Assembly: GCA_964498075.1 (NCBI GenBank)
Contig: CAZCGA010000006.1
Coordinates: 1-64,000, forward strand
Direction of reading: 5' to 3'
DNA from: CAZCGA01 sp964498075
Lineage (GTDB): Bacteria > Desulfobacterota > Binatia > HRBIN30
DNA length: 64,000 bases
The notes below the pieces were generated by a model, which saw only the letters and a list, made by a program, of their open reading frames with translations, had not been told where the DNA came from and made no database searches. Shown here piece after piece: positions 57,576 to 64,000 of the stretch; the first letter of the stretch is position 1; every line of letters begins with the position of its first letter. A program made the translations under genes and the position numbers.

Positions 57576-59825
57576 TCAGCGTGCCGCCGTGGACGACAGA
57601 ATGCTGAACCCCAGTCGCCCGGCGATCGTGAAGGGCTTGCCCCAGTTGCCGAACTTCAGGCGCGGCACGGTCGCCGCCGCGGCCTTGACGTAGCGTTGCT
57701 CACCGCTGATGCGCCCAACGTACGCCACCGCTGGGTACAGGCGCGCGTCCACCTTCGCACCGCGCGCCGTGACCGCAGCGGCGTAGTGCTCCAGCCAGTC
57801 CTTGATGGTTGCGTCTTGAGTGACGGAGTGGGTGTACGCCAACGCCTCGGCGAGCACGCCCATTTTGAAGTCGCCCACCTTGTCGGGCGGGTGCGCCGCC
57901 AGGCCGGTGCGCGCATACTCCTGCGCCGCGGCCTTGTACTTCTCCTCTCCCGTCGCTTCGTACGCCGCCACCAGGGCGATCTGCGGCCAGCCCCACTGTC
58001 GCGGGTTGCCGATCAGTACGCCGGAGCGCAGCCGGCGAATCAGATAGTCGGCGATCCCGCGCGCCGCTTCCAAGCCGCGCTCGTCGCCGGTGAGGTAGTA
58101 GTAGGACAGCAGGCCCTCGGTCCACGTGTGGCCCAAGTCGACCCCGCCGAGCTCGAAGGAGAAGTGCAGCGGATTCTTCGGATGATTCATACCGACCCAG
58201 ATCGGCCGCTTGTGCTGCTCGTAGATGCGATCGACATCCATGAAGTGACGCGCTGCCGCGACCATGCCCTCGTGAAAGGCGCGCTCACCCGTCGCCGCAT
58301 ACGCCAGCGCCAGGACCTGCGTCATGTCGTACTCGAGATTGCCCCAGGCGTCGCACCCTTTGGTGGTGTCGTGGTAGCCGGGGAAGTTCCAGTCGCCCCA
58401 GTTGAACATGCCGTAAAAGCCGCGGCGCGGGCGCTCGGGGCGCGCACTCTTCTTCCTCGCGTCGGGGCAACGCACCTCGCCGCTGTCGTCCCAGGGCTCG
58501 ACGTCGGCACTTGCTTGATAGCGCCGGTGGGCTGCGGCCAGCGCGCGGAAGAAGTCCGCCGTCGCGGCGTCCGGCGCAACGCTGTTGCGCAGTGCGCCAC
58601 TGGCGGCAATCCACCGCGGATCGATCTGGGGCAATACCGTCCGCGTCAGCGCCGCCAGCAGGTGTGGCTCGGGCGCGAACCGGCCATGGAAGTAGAGCAC
58701 CACCTCATGTGTCTTGGCCGCGCCCATCCCGACCTTCGCGGGTGCGGACTCCGGTGCCCACATGTTGTAGGTCAGCCCGGTCGTACGCACCGCGAAGCTC
58801 TGCGGATACTCTTGCCAGAAGAAGCGCGCGGCCATGGCGACGCCGTGCGTCGCGTCGTGCACGTCGACCCAGCCCGCTGCATGCCCGGCCCGTCGCGCAC
58901 CGTCGACGTGCAGCACGTCGTTATCCTGTTGATAGAGCGTCCATCCCTTGGCGGGCACGGCCCCTGTCAGCGGTGCGTTCTTCTCCAGGCCCGCCAGGTA
59001 TGTGGGCTTGCCCTCGAGTTTCAGAGGAACATCGATGCCGATCTGACGGACGAAGGTGTAGGCGTCAGCGCTGTGCTGCTCGAACGAGTGCAGCACTCGC
59101 ACGAACGGCTGGCCGGCGAACGCGTCGATCCGCACGACGTAGTCGAACGCGGCGGCATAGTGGCCGCGTATTTCGATCCGCACTCGGAACGGCCCAGACT
59201 CGGTGATCGCCACGGCAGTGGGCACTTGCCCGTCAATGCGCTGCGCGTCGATGTTGAAGAAGGCAACCAGCGGACCAGCCGTCATCGGCTTGTCGTCGAG
59301 TCGAACCTTCTCCATCACCGCATACCGCTGCTTGGGAACGGAGAACTGCAGCGGTCCGGTGTCCACCTCGATGTGGTCGCCCTGATCGCTGGCTTTCACG
59401 GGCCGCGCTACCGTAACCGGTCCGCCGAGCTCAACTGAGAGGTGGCGCTCTCCATGCGGCTTCAGGTCCGCTTGCCAATCCAGAAGCGCCCAGCGGACAC
59501 TGCCGTCCGGCCAGCGGCTGAGCGCGCGCGCTTGCACCGCGCTTGCCGTTCCGCCATCAACGATGCGCATCAGCGATGCGTCTTTCACCGTTCCGCGCGG
59601 GAACGGAACGCCCGCCGACAGCGGCCAATGGTTCCGCGCGAAGCCCAGCGGTTCCTTCACATCGAGCGTCAGTTTCTGTGGGTGAGCCATCACCTTTGCG
59701 GTTTTCGCCTGGGGTTTCGTCCGTGCCCAGCTGCACCCGCCCAACAGCAGACCGTCCAACAAGGACACCAGTGCAACGATGAAGAGGGAACGACCGCAGA
59801 TTGTGGGATTCCACTCACGGCCCAC
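57576..59825 (-). CDS. Lipoprotein of the PcRGLX/YetA-like (polysaccharide lyase-like) family
   Basis: A 749-residue lipoprotein. The signal reads LFIVALVSLLDGLLLGGCSW, with a lipobox Cys near residue 31. The N-terminal beta-sandwich (HWPLSAGVPFPRGTVKDASL ... RWPDGSVRWALLDWQADL) is the domain found in YetA/exo-rhamnogalacturonan lyase-like proteins. The C-terminal half is an alpha/alpha barrel (GFYGMFNWGDWNFPGYHDTT, FELGGVDLGHTWTEGLLSYY, RQWGWPQIALVAAYEATGEE). It should act on a polysaccharide outside the cytoplasm. GTG 59825 is chosen because the frame further upstream overlaps the divergent gene and lacks the family pattern. The last residues repeat those of the protein at 56127. Confidence 0.8.
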   Translation of the reverse strand: MGREWNPTICGRSLFIVALVSLLDGLLLGGCSWARTKPQAKTAKVMAHPQKLTLDVKEPLGFARNHWPLSAGVPFPRGTVKDASLMRIVDGGTASAVQARALSRWPDGSVRWALLDWQADLKPHGERHLSVELGGPVTVARPVKASDQGDHIEVDTGPLQFSVPKQRYAVMEKVRLDDKPMTAGPLVAFFNIDAQRIDGQVPTAVAITESGPFRVRIEIRGHYAAAFDYVVRIDAFAGQPFVRVLHSFEQHSADAYTFVRQIGIDVPLKLEGKPTYLAGLEKNAPLTGAVPAKGWTLYQQDNDVLHVDGARRAGHAAGWVDVHDATHGVAMAARFFWQEYPQSFAVRTTGLTYNMWAPESAPAKVGMGAAKTHEVVLYFHGRFAPEPHLLAALTRTVLPQIDPRWIAASGALRNSVAPDAATADFFRALAAAHRRYQASADVEPWDDSGEVRCPDARKKSARPERPRRGFYGMFNWGDWNFPGYHDTTKGCDAWGNLEYDMTQVLALAYAATGERAFHEGMVAAARHFMDVDRIYEQHKRPIWVGMNHPKNPLHFSFELGGVDLGHTWTEGLLSYYYLTGDERGLEAARGIADYLIRRLRSGVLIGNPRQWGWPQIALVAAYEATGEEKYKAAAQEYARTGLAAHPPDKVGDFKMGVLAEALAYTHSVTQDATIKDWLEHYAAAVTARGAKVDARLYPAVAYVGRISGEQRYVKAAAATVPRLKFGNWGKPFTIAGRLGFSILSSTAAR

Positions 59826-60053
59826 CCGCCGCCGCGTCCGCACGAGATGCGAGGCCCTCTCAGCTCGTCGATTGCAGACGGGACCGATCTGTGTCCCGTG
59901 GAGGGGAAGGCGTCGCCGACATGGATCGAAGCTTATCCCGCGCCTACGCGGGCAACAAGCCACCACCCCTCGAGCGGACGCCCGGCCAATCACGAGTGCA
60001 AGCAGCAGCCCAAGTCCGTGGCGCGCTGAGCCCGCTGCTGGTAGAAGGGCTGC

Positions 60054-61193
60054 ATGCACACCCGAGTGACCAAGATGTTGGGGATCGACTTCCCGATCTT
60101 CGCCTTCACGCACTGTCGCGACGTCGCGGCGGCAGTCACCAACGCCGGCGGCTTGGGCGTGCTCGGGGCGGTCGCCCATACGCCCGAGCAGCTGGACGTC
60201 GATCTCAAATGGATCGCGGAGCAAACGAAGGGGCGGCCCTTCGGCGTCGACCTGCTCATGCCACGTAAGTACGTCGGGGCCGAGGCCGGCGGGATCGATC
60301 CGGCTGGCCTCAAGTCGATGGTGCCCGACGCACACCGCGCATGGATCGACGAGGTGCTCGAGCGCTACAGCGTGCCGCCACTTCCCACGGCGGACAGCGA
60401 CCGCGAGCAGCGCGGCATGGCGGGCTTGCGCATCGATCCGAAGAGCATGCGACCGCTGATCGAGGTCGCGTTCGCTCACAAGGTTGCTCTGATGGCCTCG
60501 GCTTTGGGGACCCCGCCGCGCTGGCTGGTCGATAAGGCACACGCCACCGGCATCCCGGTGGCCGCCCTGGCCGGGCGCATCGATCACGCCGTCGCCCACA
60601 AGGAAGGCGGCGTGGACCTCGTCATCGCACAGGGGACCGAAGGGGGCGGACACACGGGTGAGATCGCGACGATGGTTCTCGTGCCGCAGGTCGTCGATGC
60701 GGTGGCGCCCATCCCGGTGCTCGCCGCCGGCGGCATCGCCACGGGACGCCAGATGGCCGCCGCCCTCGCGCTCGGGGCCGAGGGAGTGTGGTGCGGCTCG
60801 GTGTGGCTGACGACGCACGAGGCCGAGACCTCACCGGTGATCAGGGAGAAGTTCCTCGCCGCCACTTCCGCCGACACGCGCCGCTCCCGATCGCTCACCG
60901 GCAAGCCGGCGCGCATGCTGCGCAGTGCCTGGACCGAGGCCTGGGACGAGCCGGGTGCGCCCGAGCCGCTGCCCATGCCCCTGCAAAGCATGCTGGTGGC
61001 GGATGCGCAGCGCCGTATTCACCGCGTCGCCCACAAAGCCGACTCCAGCGCGCGCCCGCTGGTCACCTACTTCGTCGGGCAGGTCGTCGGCCAGATGAAT
61101 GTGGCCATGTCGAGCCGCGACGTGGTGCGCGAGATGGTCGAGCAGTGCCTCGACGCCATGGAGCGCATGAACGGCCTCGTGCAAACCGACTAG
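60054..61193 (+). CDS. Nitronate monooxygenase / 2-nitropropane dioxygenase-type flavoenzyme
   Basis: A 379-residue FMN-dependent TIM-barrel enzyme that oxidises alkyl nitronates, or a related flavin oxidoreductase. Motifs: LGIDFPIFAFTHCRDVAAAV at the N-terminus, NAGGLGVLGA, VIAQGTEGGGHTGEI with the catalytic-region His, PVLAAGGIATGRQMAAALAL and LGAEGVWCGSVWL for FMN phosphate binding. The C-terminus is longer than the minimal family. AGAAGGG lies 5 nt upstream of the ATG. It is divergent from the YetA-like lipoprotein across 230 bp that show nothing else. Confidence 0.9.
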   Translation: MHTRVTKMLGIDFPIFAFTHCRDVAAAVTNAGGLGVLGAVAHTPEQLDVDLKWIAEQTKGRPFGVDLLMPRKYVGAEAGGIDPAGLKSMVPDAHRAWIDEVLERYSVPPLPTADSDREQRGMAGLRIDPKSMRPLIEVAFAHKVALMASALGTPPRWLVDKAHATGIPVAALAGRIDHAVAHKEGGVDLVIAQGTEGGGHTGEIATMVLVPQVVDAVAPIPVLAAGGIATGRQMAAALALGAEGVWCGSVWLTTHEAETSPVIREKFLAATSADTRRSRSLTGKPARMLRSAWTEAWDEPGAPEPLPMPLQSMLVADAQRRIHRVAHKADSSARPLVTYFVGQVVGQMNVAMSSRDVVREMVEQCLDAMERMNGLVQTD

Positions 61194-61401
61194 CGGGCGA
61201 GGCCGGCGCGTAGCAGCGTGCCGACGCCACCGATGACCAGGCTCTCGTTTCTTTCCAGAACCGGCGCGACGGAGGAAGCCACCTGACGCCACGGCGACCC
61301 CACCGTCGTGCGGCGCCCACTCTGGAAGCAGATGCCGCCAATATGTAGGTCGAGGCATACGGTTTGGCCTGTTGAATGGGTTACAGCGGGCGAGGTAGAA
61401 G

Positions 61402-63108
61402 GTGCATGTGAACCCGCCTGACATCTTTCCTATCGAGCTTGGCCTTGGGGCCTGGTTTTGGAAACGGGCAACGGCAGGGGCTCTCGCGACTCTAGTCATG
61501 CTCTTCGCGCTGTCGGCCCTCGCGCAAGGCCCGGCGTACTTGGTCAAGGACATCAACACCACGCCGGGGCAGGGGTCCGATCCCTACCCGCTCACGGACG
61601 TAGACGGAACGCTCTTCTTCCTGGCACGCGAGAACGGCCTGGACACCCCCAGTACGCTCTGGAAGAGCGACGGCACCAAGGTGGGAACCGTGAGGGTCAA
61701 AGAGTTCCCGCCGCCGAGCAGTGGCGATCGGGAGACAGTGCTGATGACCGCCGCCAATGGGCACCTCTCTTTCGTCTTCACTGTTCGACAAGGCGGACTT
61801 GTGGTGGCAGTGGAGTTGTGGAAAACCGACGGGACGGACGGCGGTACTGTTCTGGTGAAGGAGATTCGCCCGGGGACGAACTGCTTCTTGGGTCAGTTTC
61901 TGGGGACGCTCGCGAGCGCCGGCGGGCTCGTCTTCTTCTCCGCTGGCATCGACGAGGACGACTTGACGCTGTGGCGCAGCGATGGAACCGATGCGGGGAC
62001 GTTCGAACTTCCCGGTGCAGTCCCCGATCGGCTGACTGCCGTGAATGGCACGCTGTTCTTCGTCGCGCACGACACTACCAATCCACTTGTGTTGTGGAAG
62101 AGCGACGGGACCGTGAACGGTACTGTCCCGCTCCGGCCTGGTGGAAGCGGTTTCTTGGATGTGTTGGATGGCGAGCTGCTCTCCGGGGGCGAGCGGCTGT
62201 TCGTGCTGTCGCACGACCCGCGCAGTGGCCCGGCGCTCTGGTCCAGCGACGGCACGGACGCGGGCACCGTCATGGTAAAGGACCTGCGCACCGTGGGCAC
62301 CAACATCGTTGTCGCACGCCTCACGTACGTTAACGGCACCGCCTTCTTTGTCGTCATCTCAACTACTCGCCGCGAGCTGTGGAGGAGCGACGGAACCGAG
62401 AGCGGCACAGAGCCGATCGCTACGCTCGATGCAGCAAGCCGCTTGGCCGACTTCGGGTTAGTGGCAGTAGACAAAGAAGCATTCTTCGTAACGCGCGACG
62501 CCGACAGCACCCACTCGTTGTGGAAGAGCGATGGCACGGCGGCTGGCACCGTGCGGATACGCGGCATTCCCCGGCCCCTGGGCAGGACGGGCTTTCTGTT
62601 GGTCCCAGCCAATGGAGTTCTCTATTTTTTCGGTCAGAACACGAACAGCGTAGAGCTGTGGAGAAGCGACGGCTCGACGGATGGGACCCGACCTGTTCAG
62701 GAGATCCCCACAGGCGGAGCGCCGCTCGCGCCGGCGCAGTTGGTGGTCGCAGGCTCGCACCTGTTCTTCACCGCCGGCGACGGGACGAGTGGGCCAGAGC
62801 TCTGGGCGCTCACGCTCGCCGCGCACCCGCCATGCGGTGGGGACTGCAATGGCGATAGCTCCGTCACGGTCGACGAGCTCATCACCGGGGTGAACGTTGC
62901 CGCGGGGAACGTGGGCTCGGGCAGCTGCACGGCCTTCGACTTGGACGCGAGCGGCGACGTTACCATCTACGAACTCGTCACCGCGGTAGGCAACGCCCTC
63001 AACGACTGCGACAACAAGGCGCTCAAGCGCGGTCGCGCTAGTCCTGTGCCTATCCGGAGACCGCCTGCATCGAGCCGACCAGCAGGTCTTCTTCGGCCTG
63101 CCAAGTGA
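61402..63108 (+). CDS. Secreted ELWxxDGT-repeat protein with a dockerin-like tail
   Basis: A 568-residue exported protein. After a signal peptide (ATLVMLFALSALAQ) come eight ELWxxDGTxxGT repeats between about residues 85 and 440 (TLWKSDGTKVGT, ELWKTDGTDGGT, and so on), which probably form a beta-propeller. The tail carries a full dockerin-like pair (CGGDCNGDSSVTVDELITGV and FDLDASGDVTIYELVTAV). About 30 basic, Pro-rich residues follow. GTG 61402 and GTG 61408 are both served by GAGGTAGAAGG. It likely works in the same surface system as the other dockerin-tailed proteins. Confidence 0.88.
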   Translation: MHVNPPDIFPIELGLGAWFWKRATAGALATLVMLFALSALAQGPAYLVKDINTTPGQGSDPYPLTDVDGTLFFLARENGLDTPSTLWKSDGTKVGTVRVKEFPPPSSGDRETVLMTAANGHLSFVFTVRQGGLVVAVELWKTDGTDGGTVLVKEIRPGTNCFLGQFLGTLASAGGLVFFSAGIDEDDLTLWRSDGTDAGTFELPGAVPDRLTAVNGTLFFVAHDTTNPLVLWKSDGTVNGTVPLRPGGSGFLDVLDGELLSGGERLFVLSHDPRSGPALWSSDGTDAGTVMVKDLRTVGTNIVVARLTYVNGTAFFVVISTTRRELWRSDGTESGTEPIATLDAASRLADFGLVAVDKEAFFVTRDADSTHSLWKSDGTAAGTVRIRGIPRPLGRTGFLLVPANGVLYFFGQNTNSVELWRSDGSTDGTRPVQEIPTGGAPLAPAQLVVAGSHLFFTAGDGTSGPELWALTLAAHPPCGGDCNGDSSVTVDELITGVNVAAGNVGSGSCTAFDLDASGDVTIYELVTAVGNALNDCDNKALKRGRASPVPIRRPPASSRPAGLLRPAK

Positions 63109-63143
63109 AGACGACGCGCTGGTCAAGCAGGAATACCTCCGCC

Positions 63144-63157
63144 GGGTACTGTCCGTC
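63144..63157. repeat. 14-bp inverted repeat, left arm
   Basis: GGGTACTGTCCGTC, the perfect reverse complement of 63898-63911. GGACACTGAG follows at 63161 and is repeated directly at 63881. The arms enclose the frameshifted membrane-protein gene. Confidence 0.6.
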
Positions 63158-63178
63158 TTAGGACACTGAGGGCGGGGA

Positions 63179-63815
63179 TTAGGACACTGGGCTTGTCCGG
63201 AACAACCCGATCGCATAGCAGCACAGCGCCACTCCATTGGCCCAGACTGGAGCGCTGTAATCCAGATCCTGGAAGAATGCCCCCACGCGGCATCTAACTG
63301 GAATGGCGATGCGCAAGGCGTAGCTTCGGTATGGCTTGCCATCGTCATCGGCGTCTGTTGTCGAGATCAACTCGGCCGATGCCCGAGCCCTCAAGAATTT
63401 CGGAAATGCCCCTTCTAACTCCTTCCCTTGGCGCTCCAGTAGTTCGCGATCCTGGTGCCACGGGTGACGTCTCAAAGGTCGTCGCTCCAAAGTACATCGG
63501 AACGGTATCGCCTCGGGGGAATATGCCGATCTCGACTGCTGTCGGTCGCACCAGCAAGTCATCGAGTAGTTCACGACGGATGCGATATGGACTGCGGCCG
63601 AGCATCATGCCGTAGTAATAGAAGCGAACGAGCCCCCAGACCGACGCGCAAGCGAGACCGATCGGCAGGAGATCCGGGCGCGCCACGTGGAATGGTACGC
63701 CGAAGACCGTCAGCTTTGCGTCCGGCTCCAGCACAATTCCAGCAACCGTATAGGTAAAGAGCAGCACGGCCGCGGTGAGAGCGAACCGCCGAAGACGCCC
63801 CAGGTCGGAATTCAT
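63179..63815 (-). pseudogene. Membrane protein gene with a probable frameshift
   Basis: The first frame (from ATG 63815) encodes two hydrophobic helices (FALTAAVLLFTYTVAGIVL and LLPIGLACASVWGLVRFYYY) and then SPYRIRRELLDDLLVRPTAV. Protein-like sequence moves to another frame somewhere in 63450-63490 and goes on as RELLERQGKELEGAFPKF and FFQDLDYSAPVWANGVALCC up to the stop at 63179. One base gained or lost would join them into a protein of about 210 residues. No family recognised. A short protein of 156 residues from the first frame alone is the alternative. Confidence 0.5.
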
Positions 63816-63897
63816 TATTGCGCCTAGCTATCACAAGGCGCAGATCAACGTGATGACCTGGCCGTTTCGCGCCGCGCGGCGGACACTGAGGCTCAAG

Positions 63898-63911
63898 GAC
63901 GGACAGTACCC
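63898..63911. repeat. 14-bp inverted repeat, right arm
   Basis: GACGGACAGTACCC, pairing perfectly with 63144-63157, 740 bp away. A CTCCGCCGGGTA motif adjoins both arms. The arrangement is like the ends of a small transposable unit, but no transposase lies between the arms. Confidence 0.6.
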
Positions 63912-63932
63912 TCCGCCGGGTAGTGGGCCATG

Positions 63933-64000
63933 TTAGGAATCCTCCAGAAGCTTGGTGAGCGCGTCCTTGAATATCGCGGGGTCGATGTTGCGCTGCTTCG
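63933..64000 (-). CDS. C-terminal end of a gene cut by the window edge
   Basis: The last 22 codons of a minus-strand frame (RNIDPAIFKDALTKLLEDS before TAA). Helical and charged with good coding character, but too short to name. The rest lies beyond base 64000. Confidence 0.4.
   Translation of the reverse strand, partial: KQRNIDPAIFKDALTKLLEDS

Noticed and set aside
57531..59438. 635-codon plus-strand open frame
   Set aside because: Antisense to the YetA-like lipoprotein, whose domains and signal peptide are clear.

Overview
The window is a high-GC bacterial chromosome segment, most likely from an uncultured lineage of the Binatota or former deltaproteobacterial type. That placement is an inference. 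It rests on secreted proteins ending in dockerin-like GDCNGDG motifs, long Thr-Pro linkers, a C-terminal Cys/transmembrane/Arg tail, a hopanoid-type nucleosidase, a luciferase-like oxidoreductase and an orphan EgtD. No rRNA, complete tRNA, CRISPR array or replication origin was seen.

Layout. 0.1-3.5 kb: a luciferase-like oxidoreductase, a ferritin-like protein, and a scrambled patch with a duplicated small gene pair, a 192-bp insertion in one copy, and a BrnA-like antitoxin that seems to carry a BrnT N-terminus. 3.6-12.8 kb: one tightly packed minus-strand operon, visibly lower in GC than its flanks. In transcription order it holds a small GTG-started reading frame, a B12-type radical SAM protein, a ThiF/E1-like enzyme, a lipoprotein solute receptor, an AAA+ protein resembling a sigma-54 activator without its sigma-contact loop or DNA-binding domain, and a complete LivHMGF-type transporter. 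Upstream, and coupled to it by overlapping codons, lies a methyltransferase/endonuclease pair (12.8-16.0 kb). This set is the best candidate for an undescribed system: a solute receptor and importer tied to two modifying enzymes and an ATPase.

16-31 kb is ordinary chromosome: an alkyltransferase-like repair protein, a nucleosidase of the hopanoid type, a fused glycine-betaine/choline importer, a carotenoid-desaturase-like flavoenzyme, a cyclase/AAA/TPR signalling protein divergent from a GAF sigma-54 activator, a coupled trio of tiny genes ending in a sigma region 4-only protein, EgtD, and a secreted Thr-Pro protein. 31-36 kb: a metabolic cluster of an Ldh-family dehydrogenase, an Asp/Asn beta-hydroxylase-like oxygenase, a PaaK/CapK-like ligase and an ATP-grasp enzyme broken by an in-frame TGA.

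36-43 kb is accessory DNA: small hypothetical genes, an integrase fragment beside a tRNA 3'-end-like sequence, a PIN nuclease, a dockerin-tailed protein, an orphan protein resembling Pycsar nucleotide cyclases, and a nucleotidyltransferase/small-partner module between perfect direct repeats. 43-50 kb: a Tat-exported thiamine-diphosphate enzyme, a membrane sulfatase, two glycosyltransferases and a sulfotransferase, consistent with building and remodelling a sulfated surface glycan. 50-64 kb: an IS66 scar, a 1,400-residue secreted protein with dockerin-like and cohesin-like parts, a methyltransferase, a run of tiny DNA-binding-type genes with a nuclease-like protein, a YetA/PcRGLX-like lipoprotein, a nitronate monooxygenase, an ELWxxDGT repeat protein with a dockerin tail, and a frameshifted membrane protein gene between inverted repeats.
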